A stretch of 64,000 nt of DNA, taken from positions 62,001 to 126,000 of the forward strand of contig NZ_JAFUQR010000008.1 in assembly GCF_017472245.1 (NCBI RefSeq), given 5' to 3'. Both the position numbers and the translations under genes were made by a program. Origin of the DNA: Chlamydia sp. (GTDB lineage Bacteria > Chlamydiota > Chlamydiia > Chlamydiales > Chlamydiaceae). Shown here piece by piece: positions 16,824 to 26,312 of the stretch (positions within the stretch are counted from its first letter, which is position 1; every line of letters begins with the position of its first letter). The notes below the pieces were generated by a model that worked only from the letters and a program-made list of their open reading frames with translations, did no database searches and had not been told where the DNA came from.

Positions 16824-17883
16824 CGATATCCTTACAGCTATTGCTGCTACTAAGTACTCGTCCAGAATAGAGACTTTACGTCCTATTTCTACACTCTCCT
16901 TATCAAGGAATCTTTCTGTTGCTAAATTCGTGCCCTGTCTCTCTAAAGAGAATAAACGAGATATTTTAGAGACAATCGCAAAACCGTTTTTAAATATTGA
17001 AGGAGAAGAATTTTATCTTCTCCCGCTTAAAGATTTACCGGTTTGGCAACGAGAGTGTCTATTGGAGCACTATCTTTTCCCCTATGATTTAGGAAGTTGT
17101 TTAGAGGGAGAGGCTCTGATGGTTAATCGAGCAGGAACTCTCCTGATAGGGATTAATCTTTGTGATCATTTGATCATACACGGTATCGATTTTGTATGGC
17201 AGCCAGAAGTTTTGCTACAAAAGTTGATAGATTTAGATATACGCTTACAAAAGAGTCTTTCTTTTGCTTTTTCTACTGATTTTGGATTTTTAACTACGGA
17301 TCCTTTACGCTGCGGAACGGCGCTCACTGCTCGAGCTTTTGTGCATGTTCCTGCACTTAAGCACAGAAACAAACTCACAGAGCTATTAACTCCTCACCAA
17401 CGTGAGTTTACGTGTTCTTCATTACTTCCGTTATCTCAGGAATCTTTAGGGGATATTCTATGTTTATCCAATATATGCTCGCTAGGCCTATCCGAAGAGC
17501 AGATTCTTTCTTCTTTAAGATTTGTTGTAACGAAAATTTTATCTTCAGAGACTGAAGCTAGAGCTTTGCTCTTAAAAGAACATTCCACAGAAGTGAAGAA
17601 CCGGATACTTCGTGCTATAGGCATGCTGACACATTCTTGTTGTTTAGATTTACAAGAAGCCTTGGATGCAACAAGTTGGATACGGTTAGGAATGAGTATG
17701 CAATGGATAGAAGATCAAGAAAAACACCCTTTATGGGATCCTATGTTCTGGGAACTACGCCGAGGCCATCTTGTTTTATACAACCAAGACGCTTCAAATC
17801 AGACCATTGAGAAAGAAGTGATTGCTCAGATACGAGCTCAGACAACAAAACCTCGGGCAGAGCGATTGACTATTCGAGTCTGA
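16813..17883 (+). CDS. mcsB: McsB-like protein-arginine (phosphagen-type) kinase
   Basis: Member of the phosphagen-kinase fold family; in Firmicutes McsB phosphorylates arginines to mark proteins for ClpCP. The 356 residues match McsB length. The segment [13 protein letters not shown] (about residues 216-228) aligns with the CPSNLGTGLR reactive-cysteine loop of McsB but is diverged. [24 protein letters not shown] matches the GYLTTCPTN..G.RA region. Protein-arginine kinase activity is inferred from the McsA-like neighbour, not shown. CT675, often annotated as an arginine kinase. Confidence 0.85.
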   Translation: MLPNDILTAIAATKYSSRIETLRPISTLSLSRNLSVAKFVPCLSKENKRDILETIAKPFLNIEGEEFYLLPLKDLPVWQRECLLEHYLFPYDLGSCLEGEALMVNRAGTLLIGINLCDHLIIHGIDFVWQPEVLLQKLIDLDIRLQKSLSFAFSTDFGFLTTDPLRCGTALTARAFVHVPALKHRNKLTELLTPHQREFTCSSLLPLSQESLGDILCLSNICSLGLSEEQILSSLRFVVTKILSSETEARALLLKEHSTEVKNRILRAIGMLTHSCCLDLQEALDATSWIRLGMSMQWIEDQEKHPLWDPMFWELRRGHLVLYNQDASNQTIEKEVIAQIRAQTTKPRAERLTIRV

Positions 17884-17919
17884 AAGAGGGGACGAAGGAA
17901 TGATTGCTTTCCTCTTTCG
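17882..17919 (+). terminator. Possible hairpin after mcsB
   Basis: GAAAGAGG and CCTCTTTC form an 8-bp stem just past the mcsB stop codon, with a nested GAAGG / CTTTC pairing. No T-run follows, so termination is uncertain. Confidence 0.3.
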
Positions 17920-17993
17920 TACTTAGACACTGACGGCTTGTTACATGAACAAATATCTAAGGACTCCCCTAACCAATACACCCTACCCGAGCA

Positions 17994-18066
<73 letters not shown>

Positions 18067-18072
18067 CAACTC

Positions 18073-18121
18073 AATAAAAAGCCAAGAGAACTGGAGATAC
18101 GGCTAACTCCAGTCCCTCTTG
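18073..18121 (-). terminator. Terminator of the type III secretion operon
   Basis: Read on the minus strand, CAAGAGGGACTGGAG pairs with CTCCAGTTCTCTTG (small internal mismatch) and is followed by GGCTTTTTATT. It lies about 80 bases after the sctC stop and ends just before tRNA-Thr. Confidence 0.75.
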
Positions 18122-18199
18122 ACTTCCCCCTTATGCAAAAACATTAGAGTCAGAAGCTATTCCATGGCGTTAGAATACCAACTTGCAATCCTTATAACA

Positions 18200-20965
18200 T
18201 TATTCAGCTTCTATTTCCAGCATTTTAAAATCACTTTCTGCTTGGATCTTAGGAATATGCTGACATTCGGGAGCATGACGAGGAGCAATTTCTAAAGATC
18301 CTCTTTCACTTTCCCAGTTATAACGATATCCTTCTTTGTTAGATAAGGCCGTTCCTTCTTCGAAACTACTGATGACTTTTGGTTTAATAAAAATCATAAT
18401 ATTGCGTTTCTGACGCTGATCAATCGTCCGACTAAAGAGACCTTTAACTAAAGGAAGAGAACTGAGCAAAGGAACACCGGAAACTACTTTTGTCAGTTTA
18501 TCCCGAATATGCCCACTCATCACAAGGAAACATCCGTCAGGTACTTGTAACCTTGTAGCCGCAAACGTTTTGTCTGTCACAGGAGTGAGCACTCCTTGTG
18601 CTGAATGTAACTCTGAAATTGTTTGCTCAATCTGTAGAGTCACAACGTTATTAGGAGCTATCGTTGAAGTTACTACAAGATTTACTCCAATATCTTCATA
18701 CTCAATGTTCTGTGTAACAGAGCCTGTTTCTTGAATAATCGTACTTGTAGTTTGGAAAGGAATCGTCTGCCCCACAAAGAAGGACGCCTGCTGCGTATCT
18801 TGCGCCATGATTCTAGGGTTAAGCACAATTGTTGTATCCCCATCTTGATCTAAAGCGCTTAATAATCCCCCTAACGTCAAGTAAGATTTCCCATTATGGC
18901 TGAGAACATTTCCAATAATTCCCAAGCCAAAAGCAGAAGATCCGTACATCATATCGCTGATCCCTGCTAGCTGACCTGGAGTTGGCAGTGAAATATTTCC
19001 TGGATTTGGAGCTATAGGCAATGCTTGATTGCGGAAAGGCTCCGTTAAACCTGTATTGCTTAATAACCCAGAAGCGTACGCTACTTTACCCTGCTCATCG
19101 CCAAGAGCTGCCCACTGGACTCCAAAATCCCAAGATTTTTCCAAACTAGTCTCTAGAATCAACACTTCAATGTACACTTGTTTTGGTGGAAGATCTAGTC
19201 CATTTAACAAGCTCACAACTTTATCTACATTAGCTTGGTTTCCAATAACGACGATGGAGTTATTGACAGGCAACCATTGAATACTGTTCAGCGTATTGAT
19301 GAAATCTTCATCCATCGCTGTTGTAACATAAAGATTGTACCCAATATCCTGGATTGCCTGCGCGATGGCAGCACCATTTTGATATTTCAATTTATACATG
19401 AAAAAACGCAGGCTCTTGGGATTCGCAGCCCCGGAGCTGCCTAAAGCAGCTGCAGGACTCGTCACATCATCTAAAGTATGTGCCATTTCTGGAATATCAA
19501 GAGACTCCAACAATTGAATAGCCTTCGCTGTCAATCGTGGAGACGAAATAACAAAAATTTTATTTGTTCCTGGTTGAATGAAAATCTGAAAAGCCTCTTC
19601 TTCTGCCATGGCTCCAAGAACATCTTGGCAATAGCTAACCAACGCAGCAGGATTGGCAAACTGCACCTCATATTCAGACATATCAATAGCAGCACCAGGA
19701 CTATCTAATGCTTGCAGTAACTCTCGAACTTTTTCAATATTCCCTGCAATGTCAGAAACAATAATGTGTCTTGTAGATTCTGATGCACTGACAATAGCAT
19801 CATGAGAAAGAAGTGGTTGAATAATTCCTACAGCAGCAGAAGGACTTACGCTGTATAAACGGAAAACACGTGTAACCACTACAGCTTCGCACGTATTTTT
19901 CGCAGATCCATCCGTAACTACGGTTGATAATTTCGAAAGTTTCGGATTCCGATAAATTAGTACGTTGTTCCCTTGCTCAACGACTTTTAAGTCGTGCATT
20001 TTTAATACTTGTAAGAGAATCGTTGCTAAATCATCTACAGAAGTAGGATCGTGAGAAACAATGGTCACATTAAATTGTAAGTCATTACTATCGAAAACGA
20101 AATTCGTTCCTGAAATTTTACTTACAAATTGCAACAGCTCTAAAATAGAGATATCTTCGAAATTTACAGTATAGCCAACATCTTTCAAATCCTGACAAGT
20201 CAACGAGCGTTGATTCAATCTTTCAAGAACTTTTTTTTCTTCTTCTTGATCTTGGCTGCTATCTTGTACAGTTTTGATAGAAGGGTCTTCGGAACCCTTA
20301 AGATCTCGTTTTCCTGATTGAGGGCCCTCACTTCCTTTAGTAGAAGCTGCTTTATGCTGCTCTTCTATCTGCTTTCTTACACTGAAATTAATCGCATTAA
20401 CTGCACGACGCGCGTAGTTCTGTTTGTCCTCCCAAAGCTTAAAAGCCTCTTCCTCTTGTTTAGAAATATCTTGTTCGCTGGCCTTTTTTTCCTTAGTCAC
20501 TGCAGACTGCTTAGCTGTACCCGGCAAATATCGAGGCTCAGGACGGCGTCTCTCTTCAGACCTTGGCATGGGCTGAGGAGCCTGCTGCGTAAAGTTAGGC
20601 GAAAAAATTTGATGATTTTTCTTAAAATGACGTGTTTGCGTCATGGGAGCTTGTGGAGTAGCTGGGCTCGCTTTTACCGATACAGAGCGTGCGGGTGATG
20701 AAGGTCCCGTTACTGGCTTCGCTCCCGGAGCACTCTTTTTAGCTAAATTTTTCGCGATATTCTTAGGACAAGCTGCTATATGCTGATCCGTATCATGATA
20801 GTTCTGCAAAGATATGGATGGATTGCTTAGACCCTCTTTAGACTGTGAATTCACACTTAACAACGCCGCATCTAGAACAACTAACGCAGACAAGAGGCCC
20901 AATTTCTTGTTATTTTGAATGATTCTTAAAATCTTGCTTCCTATTTTCGACGTCACTATGTTCAC
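18200..20965 (-). CDS. sctC: Type III secretion outer-membrane secretin SctC (CdsC)
   Basis: Forms the outer-membrane ring of the injectisome. 921 residues. A basic N-terminus with a hydrophobic stretch (about residues 21-38) acts as signal. A proline/serine-rich, probably disordered region spans about 50-210. N-domain repeats follow (for example NFEDISILELLQFVSKISGT) and then the C-terminal secretin domain with FVGQTIPFQTTSTI, YEDIGVNLVVT and RNIMIFIKPKVI. GTG start whose GTGA overlaps the stop of pkn5. Last gene of the operon; CT674. The long disordered N-terminal region is a chlamydial feature. Confidence 0.96.
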   Translation of the reverse strand: MNIVTSKIGSKILRIIQNNKKLGLLSALVVLDAALLSVNSQSKEGLSNPSISLQNYHDTDQHIAACPKNIAKNLAKKSAPGAKPVTGPSSPARSVSVKASPATPQAPMTQTRHFKKNHQIFSPNFTQQAPQPMPRSEERRRPEPRYLPGTAKQSAVTKEKKASEQDISKQEEEAFKLWEDKQNYARRAVNAINFSVRKQIEEQHKAASTKGSEGPQSGKRDLKGSEDPSIKTVQDSSQDQEEEKKVLERLNQRSLTCQDLKDVGYTVNFEDISILELLQFVSKISGTNFVFDSNDLQFNVTIVSHDPTSVDDLATILLQVLKMHDLKVVEQGNNVLIYRNPKLSKLSTVVTDGSAKNTCEAVVVTRVFRLYSVSPSAAVGIIQPLLSHDAIVSASESTRHIIVSDIAGNIEKVRELLQALDSPGAAIDMSEYEVQFANPAALVSYCQDVLGAMAEEEAFQIFIQPGTNKIFVISSPRLTAKAIQLLESLDIPEMAHTLDDVTSPAAALGSSGAANPKSLRFFMYKLKYQNGAAIAQAIQDIGYNLYVTTAMDEDFINTLNSIQWLPVNNSIVVIGNQANVDKVVSLLNGLDLPPKQVYIEVLILETSLEKSWDFGVQWAALGDEQGKVAYASGLLSNTGLTEPFRNQALPIAPNPGNISLPTPGQLAGISDMMYGSSAFGLGIIGNVLSHNGKSYLTLGGLLSALDQDGDTTIVLNPRIMAQDTQQASFFVGQTIPFQTTSTIIQETGSVTQNIEYEDIGVNLVVTSTIAPNNVVTLQIEQTISELHSAQGVLTPVTDKTFAATRLQVPDGCFLVMSGHIRDKLTKVVSGVPLLSSLPLVKGLFSRTIDQRQKRNIMIFIKPKVISSFEEGTALSNKEGYRYNWESERGSLEIAPRHAPECQHIPKIQAESDFKMLEIEAE

Positions 20966-22434
20966 CGGACTCTTTTTAAGCTGATAAGTGTTGAAGGATA
21001 AAGACTTCCGTCAAGCTTCTGCCTTATTCCCTTTTGTAGGTCACCTGTTTGGCAGAATATATCTATTTGCCCTCTATCTTGCAACTTCAGGAAAGAAGGG
21101 CAATACAAATAGACCAAATCTCTAGCCTTTGGAGTATGCACGATTAGCTCATCACCAAGTTCCCACACAACGGATTGTTCGTGGATCTCTAGGGAAACCT
21201 CCTCCCCAATTCCTTGCGATTCCGCTTGAAATCGTTGCACCCCCTTTGTTTGCTTTTTTAACGAGAAATCAGTTTTCCCACAAGAAAAGCACATGAGTTC
21301 TTCTGGTAAAAATATAAAACAACAACAGGAAATCCCCCCTTCACAAATAGGGATTCCCATTGTTTTACAAAGATTATCGATTGTATTTATTACTGTTAAA
21401 ATATCCTTTGTTGCCTCTTGCCTTTGATGAAGAAACTGTTTGATCATACTGAAAGCAAAACTACAATTCCCCTGAGCATAGCAAAACCAAAATTCCACTA
21501 CGTCTCCAAACACAAGCATATCATAGTAAATATTATGTAAATAATAGGACTCTTTATGTGTATATATCTGAACGAGCATTTCCTCTGGAGCAGAAAGTTT
21601 TTCTGGAGACAACCATAAACTTTGTTGGTGCATCTGTTCCAGTTGAGAAAGGACACGATCTTTTTGGCGATAGTCTTCGTGCACATCATGCACAAGATAT
21701 TCTTGTAATGCCAGAGCAAACTCCCGCATAGAAGGAAAGCGTGCTGCCGGTGATGGTTGAAGCGCACGCGTTAAAATTTTACTAATTTTTGACGGAAGTA
21801 AAGATAAATATACCTTTCCTAAAGAAAGTTGCCCTATGATTAGTTCGTAGGCTAATAACCCTAAAGCATATACATCTGATGCTGGAGATAGTGTTTCCTG
21901 TCTGCTTTGCTCAGGGCTCATGTATGCGGGCGAACCCCAATGATTGAACTGCCAAGCCGAAAGCCCGTAATCGATTAATTTAATCTCTCCTAATTGAGAC
22001 AGCACTACGTTTTCTGGTTTGATATCAAGATGTAAAACTTGATGTTGATGAAGGGTAGTGATCGCCTGTGCTATTTGTAAAACAATAGAAATGGCCTTAT
22101 CTAAGGCTATTTGAGATGAGAGGATACTTTCTCGCAGAGAATTTCCTAAAATATATTCGGAAACAAAATAACGTCCTCGCTCCCATTCTCCTATTTCCTC
22201 TAGTCGAACAAAAGCAGGATGGTCTACAAGCTGCATGATTCTCGCTTCCTTCTCAAAAGCTCGTAGAAAGCGTTGATCATGAATTCCTGGAGAAACCAGG
22301 GTCTTGATAACTACAGGACGAGAAGATCTTTCGTCGATCCCTTGATAAACAGTTAATCCTACTTTACGACTGAGTTCTCGCGTTAAGAGATAGTTCGCTA
22401 TAGATGAGGAAAATGGTATACCCAATCCAAGCAT
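20962..22434 (-). CDS. pkn5: Divergent Ser/Thr protein kinase Pkn5
   Basis: Kinase-like protein encoded inside the secretion operon. The N-terminal kinase fold (about residues 15-265) has the lysine in PVVIKTL, the catalytic loop HLDIKPENV (HLD rather than HRD), LIDYGLS (DYG for DFG), SPAYMSPEQ and SDVYALGLLAYELI. The glycine-rich ATP loop is missing: ELSRKVGLTVYQG stands there. The C-terminal half has no recognised domain but has CxxC-like cysteines (MCFSCG). CT673; I recall reports that it is itself secreted. Weak or absent kinase activity is an inference from the motifs. Confidence 0.9.
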   Translation of the reverse strand: MLGLGIPFSSSIANYLLTRELSRKVGLTVYQGIDERSSRPVVIKTLVSPGIHDQRFLRAFEKEARIMQLVDHPAFVRLEEIGEWERGRYFVSEYILGNSLRESILSSQIALDKAISIVLQIAQAITTLHQHQVLHLDIKPENVVLSQLGEIKLIDYGLSAWQFNHWGSPAYMSPEQSRQETLSPASDVYALGLLAYELIIGQLSLGKVYLSLLPSKISKILTRALQPSPAARFPSMREFALALQEYLVHDVHEDYRQKDRVLSQLEQMHQQSLWLSPEKLSAPEEMLVQIYTHKESYYLHNIYYDMLVFGDVVEFWFCYAQGNCSFAFSMIKQFLHQRQEATKDILTVINTIDNLCKTMGIPICEGGISCCCFIFLPEELMCFSCGKTDFSLKKQTKGVQRFQAESQGIGEEVSLEIHEQSVVWELGDELIVHTPKARDLVYLYCPSFLKLQDRGQIDIFCQTGDLQKGIRQKLDGSLYPSTLISLKRVR

Positions 22435-22467
22435 AAAGACTTATACTTTTCGTTAAAAGAGCGTTTC

Positions 22468-23589
22468 TTATACTTCTAAAACTTGAATTCCTAGAACATC
22501 TTGCAAAGCAAGAATATTGCCACGTCCAACTTTAGCTCCATTAAGAATAATATCGACACCTAAAGCAGGATGTACGCCTTCCAAGGGTAAAATACCTCCT
22601 GGGCCCAGCTTCAAAAACTCTCCGACAGAAAGAGAATACCGAGCTACTTCAGCAACAATCTTCATTGCTGACGGCAAAGGAGCCGCAGGAACCTCTGCGC
22701 TTTGTTCCTCAGGAGGATTTTCCAATTGAAGTTCTTGCAGGCCGGTAATTTTAAAAGATCCAGACTGCTTATCTAAAAACCGTCCACCAAAAAACCGTGT
22801 GCCTTGAATAGACAGAAAAGCTCCTGCGTCCCCTGTATCTGGGTCATACAAACATGCGTCTAGAAGAATAAAACTCCCAGGAACAACTTGATGCCAATCT
22901 TCTTCAGAAATCTGACAGAAGCCCACTTCTACAGCGAGTGTGACAGGAGCTAGGAGATCCACTTTCTGCATATCGAAAGCTTGATCTTTTTCCGCCAGGA
23001 ATTTGTAAGCGCTTTGAGCTGTAGTCTCAGGAACTAAAAGAGAAAAGCGTACATAGGCACTATCTAAGCGGCAGACAACTTGTACGACATGATAGTCTCC
23101 CTGCAACGAGCGAGCAGAAAATGCCACATCACCTGTGACCCGTAAAGCCATAGAAGGAATCCAAACGCTTTCTTGGAAGAGCTTGCAAATCTCTGCAACA
23201 AAATAGTAATGAAATCCCAACAACCGGTCCTTTTCGTAAAAATAGGAAGTTAGAGAATTGTCATTAAAAATCGTCCCTATCAGAGCTTGCAAATCTTCTT
23301 CTGAAGAAACTAAATAAAACTCTCCCGACTCAAAAGGAGTCGCCAAAAAAGATTGTAATAAAACATGCTCTCCGTACTCCTGCACAGCAGTTGCAGCAGA
23401 AAGAAGTCCTCGCGAAACAAAAGATAGCTCAACTTCTTCTAATTGAAACTTATCTTTAAGTTTCTGCTCACACTCTTGCTTTGGGAAAACAGGAAGAGAA
23501 GAAGCCTCTTCCTCCTGTTTTTGCAAAGAACGTAGTAATTCTTCTCTAGCTTTTAACCAACCACTACTAGGCTCTGCTGCAACTGCCAT
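22468..23589 (-). CDS. sctQ: Type III secretion C-ring protein SctQ (CdsQ)
   Basis: Cytoplasmic sorting-platform component, FliN/FliM-related. The C-terminal 80 residues hold the SpoA domain (VAEVARYSLSVGEFLKLGPG, then LEGVHPALGVDIILNGAKVGRGNI). An upstream SpoA-like region is diverged. 373 residues. It lies 9 bases after sctP and 33 bases before pkn5. CT672, formerly called fliN. Confidence 0.92.
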   Translation of the reverse strand: MAVAAEPSSGWLKAREELLRSLQKQEEEASSLPVFPKQECEQKLKDKFQLEEVELSFVSRGLLSAATAVQEYGEHVLLQSFLATPFESGEFYLVSSEEDLQALIGTIFNDNSLTSYFYEKDRLLGFHYYFVAEICKLFQESVWIPSMALRVTGDVAFSARSLQGDYHVVQVVCRLDSAYVRFSLLVPETTAQSAYKFLAEKDQAFDMQKVDLLAPVTLAVEVGFCQISEEDWHQVVPGSFILLDACLYDPDTGDAGAFLSIQGTRFFGGRFLDKQSGSFKITGLQELQLENPPEEQSAEVPAAPLPSAMKIVAEVARYSLSVGEFLKLGPGGILPLEGVHPALGVDIILNGAKVGRGNILALQDVLGIQVLEV

Positions 23590-23598
23590 GGGGATACC

Positions 23599-24450
23599 TT
23601 ATATCTGAGCTTCTTCTACTTTCTTTTCTTGATGATGTTCTTGATGATGTTCTTGTTGGCCCTTATCCTTTTGCTCTCCCTCTTGATCATGATGACGAAT
23701 GGAAGCAGCAATCATATGCAAAGGAGTTTCCATTTTTTCAATAGTAGGCAAGTTCATAGCAACATTACCGACAACAAACTCTGTGAGATTTAACTGACGA
23801 GCTTTCAAAGAACCTACTAAAGATGCTAACTGCTCAGGGTTTTGCTGAACTAATTGAATAGCTTCTGCAACCTGAGTCTGATCGACAAAGCTCGAGAACG
23901 ACACTGCAACGTTTTCTCCAGTTTGCACCAAAGTGAGATTCGCACCACAAAAAGCTTCTGGAACTGTGTTGCTGTTATCCAAAACAATTTCCACTAACTG
24001 TTTTCCATCTACATCAGCAACTAATAAAGACTCAACTGTAGACAAAACAAGGTGCTCAACCCATTGTAAATCTATTTGACTCACTGTTATAGAACTTGTC
24101 TCCATCATGACTTCGCTTGCTACAGCCATAGGTGTATCAACGAGAGCCATTCCGGATGTTGGATTGCTTCCAGCAAAGAATCCGTCTTCTTTTTTCTCCT
24201 CTTCCTCTCTGGAAGAAACGTTCTTGGAATTATCTTCAACCACATTCTCTTCAGAATTTTTTGCAGATTCTTGACGAGAAGTCGTTCTGCCTGCCATACG
24301 ATCCAATTTCTCTTGTTTAGCTGAAGATTTTCCTTCTAAAGAAAAAACTTTAACCTCTCTTTGATCTCTTGGCTCGTGTGCATCCGCTCGCGGTTGATTA
24401 TGTTCAACTTTTGCACTAAACAAAGATTCAGAAGTTTTATTTAATTCCAT
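23599..24450 (-). CDS. sctP: Probable needle-length regulator SctP (CdsP)
   Basis: The 283-residue protein has a low-complexity, charged N-terminal half and a folded C-terminal domain (about residues 125-255, SQIDLQWVEHLVLSTVESLL and onward), the pattern of YscP/FliK substrate-switch proteins. The C-terminus carries a short tandem His-rich repeat, EHHQEHHQE. Identification rests on position between sctO and sctQ more than on motifs. CT671. Confidence 0.75.
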   Translation of the reverse strand: MELNKTSESLFSAKVEHNQPRADAHEPRDQREVKVFSLEGKSSAKQEKLDRMAGRTTSRQESAKNSEENVVEDNSKNVSSREEEEKKEDGFFAGSNPTSGMALVDTPMAVASEVMMETSSITVSQIDLQWVEHLVLSTVESLLVADVDGKQLVEIVLDNSNTVPEAFCGANLTLVQTGENVAVSFSSFVDQTQVAEAIQLVQQNPEQLASLVGSLKARQLNLTEFVVGNVAMNLPTIEKMETPLHMIAASIRHHDQEGEQKDKGQQEHHQEHHQEKKVEEAQI

Positions 24451-24453
24451 ACA

Positions 24454-24960
24454 CTAATTCTCCCCAGATTCCCGTTGTTTTTGCTTACGTAATTGATGAA
24501 GCAACTGCCCCATTTCATCTTGCTCTTTTTCTTCCTGGCGAGCTTCTTCTTTAAGCGCTTCTTTCATCCATTCTTCTTTATGCAAGCGCGTTTTTTCTTC
24601 CTCTTTACGTCGCTTTGTCAGCTCTACCTCAGCTCTTTCCAGCTCCTTCGCTGCTGCTAGTACATTCTCTTTCTGTTTATTGACTTTGTCTTCTTCCTCA
24701 GAAAGCTGTATAGCGACAACCTTGATGTAAGCTTTCATTTTAAGAATCGCATCACTTGTCGTCCCATCATCCAACTGCTCTCTGAGCTGTCGAATTTTTT
24801 GCATATAGTGATTCTTAACTTTGTCACGCTCAGCTTCGCATTCACGCAATTTTTCCTGCTCTAATTCTAAAAGTCTGCGCTTCTCTTTAACGACCTTTTC
24901 TGCTCTGTCTACACGATCCTTTTTAATGGATAAGACAGGCTCTAAAGGATACTTAACCAC
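24454..24960 (-). CDS. sctO: Type III secretion stalk protein SctO (CdsO)
   Basis: 168 residues, almost entirely charged coiled coil (YscO/FliJ-like). It would sit in the central pore of the SctN hexamer. MVKYPLEPVLSIKKDRVDRAEKVV at the N-terminus is typical of the family. It lies 22 bases after sctN and 3 bases before sctP. CT670. Confidence 0.88.
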   Translation of the reverse strand: MVKYPLEPVLSIKKDRVDRAEKVVKEKRRLLELEQEKLRECEAERDKVKNHYMQKIRQLREQLDDGTTSDAILKMKAYIKVVAIQLSEEEDKVNKQKENVLAAAKELERAEVELTKRRKEEEKTRLHKEEWMKEALKEEARQEEKEQDEMGQLLHQLRKQKQRESGEN

Positions 24961-24982
24961 ACGATCCTACTATTTTTTAGAC

Positions 24983-26311
24983 TTATCGGAATATTGCCCG
25001 TAACTGTTGAGCAGCTTCCTCATAATTCGTTTTTTCATGAATGTCTTGTTTGAGGAAACGATTCAATTTATCAATATGATCAATAGCAAAATCCACTTCG
25101 CGATCAGATCCTCGACGATATTCCCCAATACGAATCAACATTTCATTCGCTTTATATTTTGCTAAAACTTCTCGAGCTCGACCAATAATACGTCGCTGTT
25201 CATCAGGAACAATCGCTGTCAATAATCGGCTAATAGACGCTAACACATCAATTGCAGGGTAATGATAAGCTTGTGCTAATGCATTAGAAAGAACGATGTG
25301 TCCATCCAAAATGGATTTAACTTCATCCGCTACAGGCTCATTCATATCATCCCCAGCCACTAACACGGTATAAAACGCAGTGATTGTTCCTTTTTCAGAC
25401 GCGCCCGCTCTTTCCAATAATTTAGGCAAGGTCGAAAACACAGAAGGTGTATATCCAGCACGGGCAGGAGGCTCTCCAGCTGCAAGACCAACCTCACGCA
25501 AAGCTCGAGCAAAACGCGTCACGGAATCCATCATAAGAATCACTGTCTTACCTTGGTCTCTAAAATATTCCGCTATAGCAGTACCTACATAAGCAGCATT
25601 TAATCGTAATTGTGAGGACTGATCAGACGTAGAAACAACAATCACAGAACGTTTCATTCCTTCTTCACCGAGGTCATTCTCTATGAATTCCCGAACTTCT
25701 CGTCCCCGTTCCCCGATCAACGCAATTACGTTAATATCTGCTTCTTCCGCATTACGAGCAATCATCCCCAATAAAGAAGATTTTCCTACTCCCGCTCCAG
25801 CGAAAATACCGACTCGTTGTCCTTTGGCAACAGTAAGCATACCATCAATGCATCGAACTCCCGTAGACAAAATTGTACGTAGCTTTGCTCGATGTAATGG
25901 ATCTGGGGGAGCTTTAAAAATAGGATAAATAGCATCGACATCTTGGAGAGGCCCCTTCGTCTCCGTATCAATAGGCTCTCCTAGACCATTTAACACACGA
26001 CCTAACAGCCCCGCTCCCGCCCGAATATGTAAAGGTAAGCCTGTGGATATCACTTCGGAAGAAGGGCTCACTCCTGTTAACTCCCCTAAAGGGGAAAGGA
26101 ATACAAAGTTTTGCGTAAACCCAACAACCTCGGTGACTAAGGGCTCCATTTCGTGGCGTTTCACTAAACACACCTCGCCAACCCGAACATCGGGAACAAC
26201 AGCTTTGATTAACATCCCGACAACTTCGATAATACGCCCAACAACAGCTGTCAATTGCACATCAGGCAATTGCGTCATGAGCGAATCAAACTCGGTCGTG
26301 AGCTCTTCCAT
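24983..26311 (-). CDS. sctN: Type III secretion ATPase SctN (CdsN)
   Basis: Hexameric F1-beta-like ATPase that unfolds and detaches substrates from chaperones. 442 residues with Walker A GAGVGKSSLL (about 172-181), ALIGERGREVREF, Walker B VILMMDSVTRFARA and ARAGYTPSVFSTLPKLLERAG. All catalytic features look intact. It starts one base after the preceding gene. CT669. Confidence 0.97.
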   Translation of the reverse strand: MEELTTEFDSLMTQLPDVQLTAVVGRIIEVVGMLIKAVVPDVRVGEVCLVKRHEMEPLVTEVVGFTQNFVFLSPLGELTGVSPSSEVISTGLPLHIRAGAGLLGRVLNGLGEPIDTETKGPLQDVDAIYPIFKAPPDPLHRAKLRTILSTGVRCIDGMLTVAKGQRVGIFAGAGVGKSSLLGMIARNAEEADINVIALIGERGREVREFIENDLGEEGMKRSVIVVSTSDQSSQLRLNAAYVGTAIAEYFRDQGKTVILMMDSVTRFARALREVGLAAGEPPARAGYTPSVFSTLPKLLERAGASEKGTITAFYTVLVAGDDMNEPVADEVKSILDGHIVLSNALAQAYHYPAIDVLASISRLLTAIVPDEQRRIIGRAREVLAKYKANEMLIRIGEYRRGSDREVDFAIDHIDKLNRFLKQDIHEKTNYEEAAQQLRAIFR

Positions 26312-26312
26312 G

